Assembly (NCBI RefSeq): GCF_012910785.2
Contig: NZ_WTVH02000010.1
Coordinates: forward strand, 1,054,001 to 1,118,000
Reading direction: 5' to 3'
DNA length: 64,000 nucleotides
From: Aromatoleum buckelii
GTDB taxonomy: Bacteria > Pseudomonadota > Gammaproteobacteria > Burkholderiales > Rhodocyclaceae
Under the pieces are notes generated by a model. That model saw only the letters and a program-made list of their open reading frames with translations. It was not told the DNA's origin and searched no databases. Below are positions 37,534-47,705 of this stretch, in pieces (the stretch's first letter is position 1; each line of letters begins with the position of its first letter). Both the position numbers and the translations under genes were made by a program.

Positions 37534-38094
37534 CTGGCTTCCCGGGTAGAACTCTCGACCTTCCTCGAAGGCGTCGAAAAGCGTGCGTTCAAGCAGGCCG
37601 TGTACGCGCTGAGGACCGACGAGGCGGCGCTCGATGCGGTGCAGGACGCGATGCTCAAGCTCTCGGTCAGCTACGCCGACCGTCCGCCCGCCGAACTCCC
37701 GCTGCTGTTCCAGCGCATCCTGCAGAACGTGATCTACGACGCGCTGCGGCGGCAGAAGGTGCGTAACGCGTGGACGACGCTGCTGTCGTCATTCACGTCG
37801 GGCGACGACGATGCGGATCCCCTCGATACGCTGACTGCCGACTCCGATGCCGCTCACGCCGGCACGCCGCACGCGCAGTTCGAACGCGCGAGGACGATGG
37901 CGGCGATCGAACGGGAAATCGCCCGCCTGCCCAATCGTCAACGCGAAGCCTTCCTGCTGCGTTACTGGGAGGAAATGGATATTTCCGAAACCGCCGCTGC
38001 GATGGGGTGTTCGGAAGGGAGCGTGAAGACCCACTGTTCGCGCGCCACGCAAACGTTGGCGGCAGCCCTCAAGGCAAAGGGGATCGTGTTATGA
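37534..38094 (+). CDS. ECF-type RNA polymerase sigma factor, apparent CTG start
   Basis: This is a sigma70-family factor with region 2 (RAFKQAVYALRTDEAALDAVQDAMLKL, in two parts around residues 20-46) and region 4 (LPNRQREAFLLRYWEE, then GCSEGSVKTHCSRA). The first conventional start, GTG 37600, would cut off conserved residues LSTFLEGVEKRAFKQA. An in-frame CTG at 37534 lies seven bases after GAAGGA and gives a 186-residue protein with the family N-terminus. It may be a rare CTG start or a base change from ATG. The stop overlaps the DUF3619 gene, a layout typical of sigma/anti-sigma pairs. Confidence 0.85.
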   Translation: MASRVELSTFLEGVEKRAFKQAVYALRTDEAALDAVQDAMLKLSVSYADRPPAELPLLFQRILQNVIYDALRRQKVRNAWTTLLSSFTSGDDDADPLDTLTADSDAAHAGTPHAQFERARTMAAIEREIARLPNRQREAFLLRYWEEMDISETAAAMGCSEGSVKTHCSRATQTLAAALKAKGIVL

Positions 38095-38465
38095 ACGAAC
38101 AGGAGTTCGGGCACAAGCTCGCGGTTCATCTTTCGGCCGCAACCCGCGAAATCGACGGCGAGCTCGCTTGCCGGCTGCGCAGTGCACGCGAAGAGGCGCT
38201 TCGGGCGAGTTCCCGGGCCGGAAAGTCTGGACGGTTTTTCGGCCGGAAGCTTCGTTTTCGCCTGATGCTTCCTGCCGTGCTCAGGCCTGCCGTACTGGTG
38301 TTCGCGGTCCTCGCGACGGTGCTTGCCGGCGATTACTGGGTGACTTGGTCGCGCGTCAACTCCCTTCAGGAAGTGGATACGGCGTTGTTGATCGACGACC
38401 TGCCGATCGACGCTTACCTCGACGCGGATTTCAAGGCATGGCTGCAGCAAGACTCGCAATCCTGA
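38091..38465 (+). CDS. DUF3619 single-pass membrane protein, candidate anti-sigma factor
   Basis: This 124-residue protein has a cytoplasmic N-terminus (MNEQEFGHKLAVHLSAATREI), one transmembrane helix at about 61-82 (LPAVLRPAVLVFAVLATVLAG, in the middle) and a short periplasmic tail rich in acidic residues (LIDDLPIDAYLDADFKAWL). It overlaps the sigma gene by four bases. The topology and coupling fit an anti-sigma factor, but there is no ZAS motif and the family is uncharacterised. That role is inference. Confidence 0.75.
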   Translation: MNEQEFGHKLAVHLSAATREIDGELACRLRSAREEALRASSRAGKSGRFFGRKLRFRLMLPAVLRPAVLVFAVLATVLAGDYWVTWSRVNSLQEVDTALLIDDLPIDAYLDADFKAWLQQDSQS

Positions 38466-38890
38466 TCGCAACGCTGGTTTTCGCCGGTGCTGCGGGAGCG
38501 GTGACGCCGATCGGAGCGCCCGGATGGCGCGATTTGAACGCCGAACAGAGGCAAATCCTCGCGCCGCTCGCTGACGACTGGAACAGCCTGAGCGAGCCCC
38601 ACCGGCAGAAATGGATCGGCATTGCCAACAGCTATGGCCGGCTCACGCGCGAGGAGCAGGAGCGCATCCGCGCCCGCATGAAGGCGTGGGCCGATCTCCA
38701 GCCCGAACAGCGCGAACGGGCGCGCGACCAGTACCGGACCTTGCGCAACATTCCCCCCGACAAGCGGGAGTCGCTGCCCGAGCTGTGGCAGCGCTACCGC
38801 AGCATCCCGCCGGAAGAACGCCAGCCGCAGCACGACAGGCGCGATCGCCGCTCCGAGCCGCGCTCGCCGTTGCGCGCGGACGACAAATGA
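38438..38890 (+). CDS. exported DUF3106 protein
   Basis: This 150-residue protein has a signal peptide (about 1-21, LAILIATLVFAGAAGA). It then has repeats of the type LSEPHRQKWIGIANSYGRLT, MKAWADLQPEQRER and IPPDKRESLPELWQRY, in which PxxxR spacing recurs, typical of DUF3106. The tail is Arg/Asp/Pro-rich. It overlaps the DUF3619 gene by 28 bp. The repeats resemble Spy/CpxP-like LTxxQ helices, so a periplasmic stress or metal-binding role is possible but unproven. Confidence 0.8.
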   Translation: MAAARLAILIATLVFAGAAGAVTPIGAPGWRDLNAEQRQILAPLADDWNSLSEPHRQKWIGIANSYGRLTREEQERIRARMKAWADLQPEQRERARDQYRTLRNIPPDKRESLPELWQRYRSIPPEERQPQHDRRDRRSEPRSPLRADDK

Positions 38891-38915
38891 AACTCTAGCC
38901 AGACTGGATCTTCGA

Positions 38916-39362
38916 TTGAACACCCCTTTGCCGCAGCGCCCCCGCGTCGAACTGGCCGGCCTGCGTCGCCGCCTCGCCAGCATGCTGTACGAATCACTGC
39001 TCCTGCTCGGTGTCCTCGGGTTGACGTTCATGGTCCCGTATCTTGTGCTCGGCGTCGTCCTGAACGTCGCTCCCGCGGGATGGTTCGCGTGGCTGCATGT
39101 GTATCTGGTGCTGGGAGCGTACTTCGTCTGGTACTGGCGGCGGCACGGCCAGACGCTGGCGATGCAGACCTGGCGCCTGCAGCTCGTGACGGCGACGGAC
39201 GGACGCGCGCTGCCGCTCGCGACAGCCTGGCTGCGCTACACGCTCGCGTGGCCTTCCGTGCTGTGCTTCGGTCTGGGGTTGGCGTGGGCGCTCGTGGACC
39301 GCGACCGCCAGTTCCTGCATGACCGGCTCGCCGGAACGCGCGTCGTGTTTCGGCCAGCCTGA
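38916..39362 (+). CDS. RDD-family membrane protein
   Basis: This 148-residue protein has three predicted helices and the RDD pattern: arginine in LRRRLASMLYESLLLLG, tryptophan-rich WYWRRHGQTLAMQTWRLQL and aspartates in DRDRQFLHDRLAGTRVV. The start is TTG 38916; the next ATG lies inside the first conserved helix. It lies 25 bp after the DUF3106 gene and probably shares the sigma-factor transcript. Substrate unknown. Confidence 0.85.
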   Translation: MNTPLPQRPRVELAGLRRRLASMLYESLLLLGVLGLTFMVPYLVLGVVLNVAPAGWFAWLHVYLVLGAYFVWYWRRHGQTLAMQTWRLQLVTATDGRALPLATAWLRYTLAWPSVLCFGLGLAWALVDRDRQFLHDRLAGTRVVFRPA

Positions 39363-39494
39363 CCCCGCGCCGCGTCGGACTTACGCAGCTGGTGCCGCTT
39401 GCGGCGGCAGCGAAGCGGCCTTCTGCGTCGTGACGCGAACCGTCGTTGGTCTTCCCCCCTCCGCGCGGCGCATTCGTCCCTCCCAAATCCTGCG

Positions 39495-39500
39495 TATACT
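39495..39500 (+). promoter_or_regulatory. -10 box upstream of pepN
   Basis: TATACT lies 42 bp before the pepN ATG. The best -35 (TTCGTC) is weak. The rest of the 179-bp gap shows no coding frame of note. Confidence 0.4.
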
Positions 39501-39541
39501 TTGAATTTGCCTGAAGGGATCCGGTTCGACCGGAGACGACA

Positions 39542-42250
39542 ATGAAAACGGAAAACGCCCCCAGCATTCTTCGCTCCGCCTATGTGCCCCTCGCGTGGCG
39601 GATCGACCACCTCGACCTGCACTTCAACCTCGATCCGGTGGCGACGATCGTCAAAAGCCGTCTGCGCTGCGTACGCAACGCGCTCGCGCCCGCGGCCCCG
39701 CTGCGGCTCTTCGGCGAAGACATCGAGCTGCTCGACTTGACGGTCAACGGAGCGCAACCGGCGCCCGATGCAATGACGCGGACCGCTGACGGAATCGAGA
39801 TCGCGCTGGCGGGAGAAAGCGCGGAAATCGAAATCGCCACCCGCATCGACCCGTCGGCGAACACCACGCTTTCGGGTCTCTACCTGTCTCGCGGCGGCTT
39901 CTTCACCCAATGCGAAGCGGAAGGTTTTCGCCGCATAACTTTCTTTCCCGACCGGCCTGACGCGATGACGCGTTTCACCGTCACGCTGGAGGCGGACGCA
40001 GCGACGTGCCCGGTCTTGTTGTCGAACGGCAACCTGATCGAACAGGGACCGCTCGACGGGGGCCGACACTACGCCAGGTGGGAGGATCCGTTTCCGAAGC
40101 CGTCATATCTCTTCGCGCTCGTCGCGGCGAATCTGGTGTCGCTCGAACGGCGGGTGAACACCGCGTCCGGGCGCGAGGTGCTACTGCAGGTATGGGTCGA
40201 AGACGGCAATCTCGACCGCAGCGGGCACGCGATGGATTCGCTGATCCATTCGATGCGCTGGGACGAAGAGACTTTCGGCCTCGAACTCGATCTTGACCGC
40301 TTCATGATTGTCGCCGTGAGCGACTTCAACATGGGCGCAATGGAGAACAAGGGCCTCAACATCTTCAACTCGAAGTACGTGCTGGCGAAGCCCGACACGG
40401 CCACCGACGTCGATTACGAGAATATCGAAAGCGTCGTCGCGCACGAGTACTTCCACAACTGGACCGGCAACCGCGTGACCTGCCGCGACTGGTTCCAGCT
40501 CACACTCAAAGAAGGGCTGACGGTATTCCGCGACCAGCAGTTCTCCGCTGACATGCTCGGACGCATGGCCGAGGCGGGAGGCGAGGCCGCTGCCGCGTCG
40601 GCGCGCGCGGTGAAGCGGATCGACGACGTGCGCGTGCTGCGCACCGCGCAGTTTGCCGAGGATGCGGGGCCGATGGCGCACCCGATCCGCCCGGATAGCT
40701 ATCAGGAAATCAACAACTTCTACACCGCGACAGTGTACGAGAAGGGCGCCGAAGTCATCCGCATGCTGCACACGCTGCTGGGAGCGGAAGGGTTTCGCAA
40801 CGGCATGGACCTGTATTTCAGCTATCACGACGGGCAGGCGGTGACTTGCGACGATTTCGTCGACTGCATGGCCGAAGCGAACGGCCGCGACCTCGACCAG
40901 TTCATGCGCTGGTACGGCCAGGCCGGCACGCCGCGAGTCACGGCGCAAGGGCGCTACGACGCCGAAAGCCGCAGCTACACGCTGACGCTGACGCTGACAC
41001 AGCACACTCCACCGACGCCGGGCCAGCCTGAAAAGCTGCCGCTCGTGATACCGGTCGCGGTAGGCCTGATCGGGCCGGACGGCACCGACCTGCCGCTGCG
41101 GCTGCAGGCCGACAACCACGGCGCGACGACGAAACTGGTCGAGCTGACCGAAGCGGAGCAAAGCTTCCAGTTCACGGACCTCGACTTCGAGCCCGTTCCT
41201 TCGCTGCTGCGCGGTTTTTCCGCCCCGGTGATTCTCGAGCTCGACGAGGACGACGCGCGCCTCGCGTTCCGCATGGCCCACGACTCCGATGCGTTCAACC
41301 GCTGGGACGCGGCGCAGCGCTATGCGGAACGGGTTGTCCTTGCGCTCGCTGCCGACGCTGCCGCAGGCCGTCCGCTGGCGGTGCCGGACGCTTTCGTCAG
41401 CGCCTTCCGCGCCCTGCTGACGAACGACGCGCTCGACCCCGCCTTCAGGGCCCAGGCGGCTGCGCTACCGGCCGAAGCCTATCTGCTCGAACGGATGGCG
41501 GTCGCCGATCCGGCGCCGCTGCGCGCGGCGCTGATGGCGCTGATGCGCGAACTGGGCGGGGCGCTCAGCGACGAGTGGCTGACGCTTTACCGCAAGCATG
41601 AAGTGAGCGGGCCGTACCGCTATCACCCCGCCGATGCGGGACGACGCGCGCTGCGCAACCTCGCGCTGAAGTATCTCGCTGCCGCCGGAGTCGGCGAAGG
41701 TCTCGAGCGGGCGCACGCGCAGTTCGAGCGTTTCGACAACATGACGGAAGGCTTCGGCGCGCTCGCCGCGCTGGTCAACAGCGCAAGTCCGGCGCGCGAG
41801 GCGGCGCTCGACGCGTTTCACCGCCGCTACCGTGACGACGCGCTCGTGCTCGACAAGTGGTTCGCGCTGCAGGCCGGCGCGTGGCGTTGGGATGCCGAAG
41901 CGGCGCCGGTGCTCGAACGAGTGCGCATGCTGATGGACGATCCGGGGTTCAGCATCGAGAATCCGAACAAGGTCTATGCGCTGCTCGGGAGTTTTTTCCG
42001 CGCCAACCCTGCAGAGTTCCATCTGCCGGACGGCAGCGGCTACGTGTTCTGGGCCGACCAGGTGCGGGCGCTCGACCGGCGCAACCCCCAGGTCGCGTCG
42101 CGCGTCGCGCGGGCGCTCGAGAGCTGGCGCCGGTTCACTCCGGAAATCCGGGATCGTGTCGGCGTGCAGCTCGAGCGCGTGCGTAGTGTCACCGGACTGT
42201 CACCCGACGTCGCGGAGATCATCGACAAGGCGCTGCAGGACGGTCGCTAG
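39542..42250 (+). CDS. pepN: aminopeptidase N (M1 family)
   Basis: This 902-residue zinc aminopeptidase has broad cytosolic activity. The substrate-anchoring GAMEN is at 265-269. The zinc site is HEYFH (301-305) with Glu324 in LTLKEGLTV, the exact HExxH-18-E spacing. The C-terminal domain (DUF3458 type, from about 445) is complete and ends ALQDGR. Length is close to E. coli PepN (870). Methionine at 39542 begins MKTENAPSILRSAYV. The gene is apparently monocistronic and convergent with the CBS gene. Confidence 0.97.
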   Translation: MKTENAPSILRSAYVPLAWRIDHLDLHFNLDPVATIVKSRLRCVRNALAPAAPLRLFGEDIELLDLTVNGAQPAPDAMTRTADGIEIALAGESAEIEIATRIDPSANTTLSGLYLSRGGFFTQCEAEGFRRITFFPDRPDAMTRFTVTLEADAATCPVLLSNGNLIEQGPLDGGRHYARWEDPFPKPSYLFALVAANLVSLERRVNTASGREVLLQVWVEDGNLDRSGHAMDSLIHSMRWDEETFGLELDLDRFMIVAVSDFNMGAMENKGLNIFNSKYVLAKPDTATDVDYENIESVVAHEYFHNWTGNRVTCRDWFQLTLKEGLTVFRDQQFSADMLGRMAEAGGEAAAASARAVKRIDDVRVLRTAQFAEDAGPMAHPIRPDSYQEINNFYTATVYEKGAEVIRMLHTLLGAEGFRNGMDLYFSYHDGQAVTCDDFVDCMAEANGRDLDQFMRWYGQAGTPRVTAQGRYDAESRSYTLTLTLTQHTPPTPGQPEKLPLVIPVAVGLIGPDGTDLPLRLQADNHGATTKLVELTEAEQSFQFTDLDFEPVPSLLRGFSAPVILELDEDDARLAFRMAHDSDAFNRWDAAQRYAERVVLALAADAAAGRPLAVPDAFVSAFRALLTNDALDPAFRAQAAALPAEAYLLERMAVADPAPLRAALMALMRELGGALSDEWLTLYRKHEVSGPYRYHPADAGRRALRNLALKYLAAAGVGEGLERAHAQFERFDNMTEGFGALAALVNSASPAREAALDAFHRRYRDDALVLDKWFALQAGAWRWDAEAAPVLERVRMLMDDPGFSIENPNKVYALLGSFFRANPAEFHLPDGSGYVFWADQVRALDRRNPQVASRVARALESWRRFTPEIRDRVGVQLERVRSVTGLSPDVAEIIDKALQDGR

Positions 42251-42360
42251 CGGGACGCTGGCGCAGCCAGCCGGAATCGGAAGACGAGGTGAGCAGGGCC
42301 GGGTGCAGTGTGCTCCGCGGCCCGCGCAGCCGGTCCTGCAGACTGCGTCGCCGCTGCCCC

Positions 42361-42807
42361 TCAGTTCGTGATGTCGCCGGCGATGTAGCTCGACAGGTGG
42401 CTGATCGTCTCTTCCTGCTGGACGATGATCGACTTGACGACGTCGCCGATCGTCACGATGCCAACGATCTTGCCGCGCTCGACGACCGGCAGGTGACGAA
42501 AGCGGTTCTCGGTCATGATGTTCATGACCTCATCGACGGTGTGCGATGGCGTGATCGTGCAGACGTTCGGCGTCATCAGCTCGCCAACCGTCGCCTCTTT
42601 CGAACTGAGGCCTTTCAGCACCAGTTTCCGCGCGTAGTCCCGTTCGGTGAATATCCCCGTGAGGTGATCGTTTTCCGTCACCAGCACGGCGCCGATGTCG
42701 TGCTTGGCCATGACTGCCAGCGCATCGAACACGCTGACGGCCGGTGACACCGCGTGCGCGCCCGCGCCTTTCGTTTCCAGAATCTGCCGCACTGTCGTGG
42801 TGGTCAT
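42361..42807 (-). CDS. CBS-domain pair protein
   Basis: This 148-residue protein consists of two CBS motifs (about 12-70 and 78-135), with VFDALAVMAKHDIGAVLV and VVERGKIVGIVTIGDVVKS. Such stand-alone pairs bind adenine nucleotides and regulate partner enzymes or channels. ATG 42807 with GAGG upstream was taken rather than a longer frame. It lies downstream of panC on the same strand with a 136-bp gap. The partner is unknown. Confidence 0.9.
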   Translation of the reverse strand: MTTTTVRQILETKGAGAHAVSPAVSVFDALAVMAKHDIGAVLVTENDHLTGIFTERDYARKLVLKGLSSKEATVGELMTPNVCTITPSHTVDEVMNIMTENRFRHLPVVERGKIVGIVTIGDVVKSIIVQQEETISHLSSYIAGDITN

Positions 42808-42943
42808 TGCTGCTTCCCTCCTCTTGTCGCTGGCTGCCGTGCCGGGTGGCACCGATGAACACGTCGTCATAGCTTGAATCGACTTCGGCGCGGACGCAAG
42901 CGCCACCTGCGCGGGCAAGCGGGCGGGCGGCGCCCGATTCAGT

Positions 42944-43804
<861 letters not shown>

Positions 43805-44620
43805 TCAATAACAGTGTTCGGGGGCGGGAAAACTGCCGTCCCTGACCGCTCGGACGTAGCTCGCGACGGCTTCGTCGATGCCTGTCTTCCCGGTCATGAA
43901 ATTCCTGACGAAGCGCGCTTTCTTGCCCGGATAGACGCCGATCATGTCGTGCAGCACGAGCACCTGGCCGTCGCAGTCCGGTCCCGCGCCGATGCCGATC
44001 GTCGCCATCGAGGCGAGGCTGGCCGTGATTTCCCGAGCGAGCGCGGCGGGAACCATTTCCATGACCATCAGCGCGGCGCCGGCCTGTTGCAGCGCCAGCG
44101 CATCGGCCTTCAACTGCGCCGCTGCGGCCTCGCTGCGCCCCTGCACGCGATAACCTCCCAACTGGTGCACGGACTGCGGCGTGAGCCCGATGTGGGCGCA
44201 TACCGGTATGCCGCGTTCGACGAGGAAGCGGACGGTTTCGGCCATGAAGGCGCCGCCTTCGAGCTTGACCATTTGCGCGCCGGCGGCGAGCAGGCGGGCA
44301 GCGTTGCGCATCGCCTGCGACGAGCTCTCGTGACACGAACCGAACGGCATGTCGGTGACGATGAACGGGCGGGTCGCACCGCGCACGACACATTCGGTGT
44401 GATAGATCATGTGCTCCAGCGTCACCGGCAGCGTGGACTTCTGTCCCTGCACGACGTTGCCGAGCGAGTCACCGACGAGGAGGATGTCGACCCCGGCGCG
44501 CTCGAGCAGCGACGCGAAGCTCGCGTCATAGCAGGTGAGCATGCTGATCTTGCGCCCTTCGGCGCGCATCTTGCCAATTTCGAACAGGGTGACGGGTTTG
44601 TCGTCCTGGAGGTAGCTCAT
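43805..44620 (-). CDS. panB: 3-methyl-2-oxobutanoate hydroxymethyltransferase
   Basis: This 271-residue enzyme makes ketopantoate from 2-oxoisovalerate and methylene-tetrahydrofolate. It has [45 protein letters not shown] and [19 protein letters not shown], all diagnostic. AGGAG precedes ATG 44620. Its substrate comes from the valine pathway, encoded about 9 kb away (ilvB-ilvN-ilvC). Confidence 0.97.
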   Translation of the reverse strand: MSYLQDDKPVTLFEIGKMRAEGRKISMLTCYDASFASLLERAGVDILLVGDSLGNVVQGQKSTLPVTLEHMIYHTECVVRGATRPFIVTDMPFGSCHESSSQAMRNAARLLAAGAQMVKLEGGAFMAETVRFLVERGIPVCAHIGLTPQSVHQLGGYRVQGRSEAAAAQLKADALALQQAGAALMVMEMVPAALAREITASLASMATIGIGAGPDCDGQVLVLHDMIGVYPGKKARFVRNFMTGKTGIDEAVASYVRAVRDGSFPAPEHCY

Positions 44621-44720
44621 GGGGGACTCCTGAGGAGAGCCGGAGTTTTCCGCAAAATGTCGCGGCGCACAAGTGGGTCTGCGAAAAGCGGGTTGCGAAA
44701 AGCTCCGGGCGAGGAGGCGG

Positions 44721-45362
44721 TCAGCCGGCGTAGCCGAAGAACTCGCGGTACCCGCGCATGTTGCGCAGCCGGTCGAGCAGGAGCTCGAAGTCATCGTCCT
44801 GCTCGACCGGGTTGAGGATCTCGGCGTCGACGACGAACAGCGGCGCCGCTTCGTAATCGTAGAAGAACCGCGCGTAGCGCTCGGCGACCTGTTCCAGGTA
44901 ACGTTCCGTGATGCGGCGTTCGCTTTCCACGCCGCGGCGCCGGATACGCTCGATCAGCGTCTCGGGTTTCGCCTGGAGATAGATCACGAGGTCGGGGTGC
45001 CGTACCGCGGCCGGCTGCATGCTCTCGAAGATCCGGCGGTAGAGCGCCAGTTCGTCATCGGCGAGGTTGAGCGCTGCGAACAGCTGATCCTTGTCGAGAA
45101 CGAAGTCCGACACGACGCGCGGGTGCGCATCGGCGCGTTCGGCGAGCGCGGCGAGCTGGTCGACGCGCTGGAACAGGAATGACAGCTGGGTCGGCAGCGC
45201 CCAGCGTTGCGGGTCCTGATAGAAACGCCCGAGAAACGGGTTTCGCTCCGGCTGCTCGAACACCGTCTCGGCCTCGAGCCGCTCCGCGAGCCGGCGCGCG
45301 AGGGAGGTCTTGCCGGCGCCGATCGGCCCTTCGATGACGATGTAGCGCGCCTTGTCGAGCAT
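44721..45362 (-). CDS. deoxynucleoside kinase
   Basis: This 213-residue P-loop kinase of the dCK/dGK family has [15 protein letters not shown] at the N-terminus, then the acidic/arginine motifs [11 protein letters not shown] and [12 protein letters not shown]-like [13 protein letters not shown], and a lid arginine cluster [12 protein letters not shown]. It salvages deoxynucleosides to monophosphates; base preference cannot be read from sequence. It lies between panB and folK, a common betaproteobacterial position. Confidence 0.9.
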   Translation of the reverse strand: MLDKARYIVIEGPIGAGKTSLARRLAERLEAETVFEQPERNPFLGRFYQDPQRWALPTQLSFLFQRVDQLAALAERADAHPRVVSDFVLDKDQLFAALNLADDELALYRRIFESMQPAAVRHPDLVIYLQAKPETLIERIRRRGVESERRITERYLEQVAERYARFFYDYEAAPLFVVDAEILNPVEQDDDFELLLDRLRNMRGYREFFGYAG

Positions 45363-45377
45363 GTGCCGGACCCGTCT

Positions 45378-45740
45378 CTAGTTGCGGAAAATGAAATATA
45401 CCGCACCCAGCATACACAACGCGGCCCAAAGGTAATCAAGCTTCATCGGCTGCTTCATGTAAAGCACGACGAACGGTATGAACACGAGCAGCGTGATGAC
45501 TTCCTGCAGGATCTTGAGCTGCGCAAGGCTGAACTGCGTCGCGCCGATGCGATTCGCCGGCACCTGCAGCAGGTATTCGAACAGCGCGATGCCCCAGCTC
45601 ACGATCGCCGCGATGAACCAGGCTTTCGACTGCATGTTCCTGAGGTGCCCGTACCACGCGAACGTCATGAACACGTTCGACGCGGCGAGGAGCAGCGCAG
45701 TCTGAAGCCATACCGGAATCGTCTGCAGCCACGCAGGCAT
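45378..45740 (-). CDS. DMT-superfamily DUF486 membrane protein
   Basis: This 120-residue protein has four predicted helices (LLLAASNVFMTFAWYGHL, FIAAIVSWGIALFEYLLQ, VITLLVFIPFVVLYM, LWAALCMLGAVYFIF). The sequence VPANRIGATQFSLAQLKILQE is typical of DUF486. Its small size is like the small multidrug/DMT transporters, but the substrate is unknown. It lies 8 bp after folK and 15 bp before the kinase gene. Confidence 0.85.
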   Translation of the reverse strand: MPAWLQTIPVWLQTALLLAASNVFMTFAWYGHLRNMQSKAWFIAAIVSWGIALFEYLLQVPANRIGATQFSLAQLKILQEVITLLVFIPFVVLYMKQPMKLDYLWAALCMLGAVYFIFRN

Positions 45741-45748
45741 CGGAGGGG

Positions 45749-46273
45749 TCAGTCCGGCAGCCTTTCGACTGCCTGGTCACGCACTTCCGACAGGAGGTCG
45801 GCGACGCGCCCGCGGCCGGGGATCGTCGCCGCCGGAGCGATTTCCGCGAGCGGGACGAGCACGAAGGCGCGTAGGTGCATGCGCGGATGCGGGATTTGGA
45901 GTCCGGGTTCATCGACGCAGTCGTCGCCGTAGAGCAGCAGGTCGAGATCAAGCGTTCTTGGCGCCTGAGGATACGCGCGGGTGCGGCCGAGGCGCGCTTC
46001 GATGTCAAACAAGGCGTCGAGCAGCGTCCGTGCGGGCAGCGTCGTCTCGAGCGCGGCGACCGCGTTGAAGAAGTCCGGCTGCCCGCGCACACCCACCGGG
46101 GCTGTGCGGTACAGCGCCGAGCGCGCGACAACATGCGTGTCGGGCAACTTGTCGAGGGCTTCGAACGCGGTCCGGAGCGTCGCGACCGACTGGCCGAGGT
46201 TCGCGCCCAGCGCGACGAAGGCGCGCACAGGAGCGTGCGGGGCGCCGGTCCGGCCGGGGCCGGATCGTTTCAT
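45749..46273 (-). CDS. folK: 2-amino-4-hydroxy-6-hydroxymethyldihydropteridine pyrophosphokinase
   Basis: This 174-residue enzyme (HPPK) activates the pterin before joining to p-aminobenzoate in folate synthesis. It has FVALGANLGQSVATL, SALYRTAPVGVRGQPDFFNAV (in two parts), APRTLDLDLLLYGD and IPHPRMHLRAFVL, the full family signature. The first 16 residues (GPGRTGAPHAPVR) extend beyond E. coli FolK. ATG 46273 overlaps the pcnB stop, and the order pcnB-folK is common. Confidence 0.96.
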   Translation of the reverse strand: MKRSGPGRTGAPHAPVRAFVALGANLGQSVATLRTAFEALDKLPDTHVVARSALYRTAPVGVRGQPDFFNAVAALETTLPARTLLDALFDIEARLGRTRAYPQAPRTLDLDLLLYGDDCVDEPGLQIPHPRMHLRAFVLVPLAEIAPAATIPGRGRVADLLSEVRDQAVERLPD

Positions 46274-47628
46274 GACGCGTCGACGGCGGCGGTGTCGGCC
46301 TCGGCCGGCTTGCGCCGGCGGCGGCGCCGCTTGCGCTCGGGCGCTTCGCCGCGGCCGGCTGCCTCGGCAAGCAGCGCTTCGCGCGCGTCGTGACCGGCGT
46401 GTGCGAACCGGTCCCACCACTCGGGGAGCGCCAGGTCGATTTCGCCCGACTGCGCGCGCAAACGCAGGAAGTCCCATGCGGCGCGGTAACGCGGCTGTTC
46501 GATGAGGCGGTAGGGCGTCTTGCCGCTGCACTTGTCGAAGCGCGGTTGCAGCGCCCAGATTTCCTTGATGTCCCCGACGATGCGCCGCGTAATCGCGAGC
46601 TTGCCGGCCTGCGCTTCGAGCACGTCGTCCATCGCCGCGAACAACGCGGGCTGGGTGTGCTCGCCGTTGCGCTTGCGCGTTTCCCACGCGGCGAGCACTT
46701 CGTGCCACAGCAGCGTCGCGAACAGGAAGCCCGGCGACACCGACTTGTCCTGGCGCACGCGCTCGTCGGTATTCTCGAGGGCCAGCCTGACGAAGCGTTC
46801 GCCCATCGGCTGTTCAAGGATCACGTCGAGCAGCGGCAGCAGGCCGTGGTGCAGGCCTTCCTCGCGCAGCTGCTCAAGGCATTTCAGCGCGTAGCCGGAG
46901 AACAGCAGCTTCAGCATCTCGTCGAAGAGCCGCGCGGCCGGCACGTTTTCGAGCAGCGATGCCATTTCGCGAATCGGGTTGCGCGCGGCAGGGTCGAGCG
47001 TCAGCCCGAGCTTGGCGCCGAGTCGTACGCCGCGCAACATCCGCACCGGGTCTTCGCGGTAACGCGCGCGCGGGTCGCCGATGATGCGCAGCGTCTTCTG
47101 CTTCAGGTCGGCGACGCCGTGGTGGTAATCGACGATCTGCTCGGTCGTCGGATCGTAATACAGCGCGTTGACGGTGAAGTCGCGCCGGGTTGCGTCCTCG
47201 GCCTGCGAGCCGAAGACGTTGTCGCGCAGCACCCGGCCGTGTTCGTCGGTTTCAGTGCTCTCCGCCACCTGGCTCGCGCGAAACGTCGACACTTCGATCG
47301 TCTCCGGACCGCTCATGACATGAACGATCTTGAAGCGGCGACCGATGATGCGCGAGCGGCGGAACAGCGCACGGACTTCCTCGGGCGTCGCGCTCGTCGC
47401 GACGTCGTAGTCTTTCGGCGGGTGGCCGACCAGGAGGTCGCGCACTGCGCCGCCGACGACGAAGGCCTTGTGGCCGTGTTCCTGCAGCACGGTGCAGACC
47501 TTGCGCGCGACCGGCGAGATCTGTTCGCGGCGAACGCCATGCTGAGCGACGGGAATCAGCGCGGGTTCGGTATTCACGACTGGCAGCGCGGCGCGCTGGA
47601 AGACTTTGCGCAGCAGCTTGCGGATCAT
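46270..47628 (-). CDS. pcnB: poly(A) polymerase I
   Basis: This 452-residue enzyme adds 3' poly(A) tails that promote RNA decay. The nucleotidyltransferase core has FVVGGAVRDLLVGHPPKDYD with the catalytic DxD, RRSRIIGRRFKIVHV and TRRDFTVNALYYD. The C-terminus is basic (RKRRRRRRKPAEAD), as in PcnB, which separates it from CCA-adding enzymes. ATG 47628 (MIRKLLRKVFQRA) was preferred over TTG 47664, which adds twelve non-conserved residues. Confidence 0.93.
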   Translation of the reverse strand: MIRKLLRKVFQRAALPVVNTEPALIPVAQHGVRREQISPVARKVCTVLQEHGHKAFVVGGAVRDLLVGHPPKDYDVATSATPEEVRALFRRSRIIGRRFKIVHVMSGPETIEVSTFRASQVAESTETDEHGRVLRDNVFGSQAEDATRRDFTVNALYYDPTTEQIVDYHHGVADLKQKTLRIIGDPRARYREDPVRMLRGVRLGAKLGLTLDPAARNPIREMASLLENVPAARLFDEMLKLLFSGYALKCLEQLREEGLHHGLLPLLDVILEQPMGERFVRLALENTDERVRQDKSVSPGFLFATLLWHEVLAAWETRKRNGEHTQPALFAAMDDVLEAQAGKLAITRRIVGDIKEIWALQPRFDKCSGKTPYRLIEQPRYRAAWDFLRLRAQSGEIDLALPEWWDRFAHAGHDAREALLAEAAGRGEAPERKRRRRRRKPAEADTAAVDAS

Positions 47629-47705
47629 TGGAAAGAGGGCGGAGCGGTCAACATAAGCGTGCAATCATAACCGATGCGCAGGGGTTGCAGGGCACTGCTG
47701 CCACC

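Noticed and set aside
35880-37766. A 628-codon plus-strand frame opposite ilvB
   Set aside because: Antisense mirror of ilvB; only its last part, in a different frame, borders the sigma factor.
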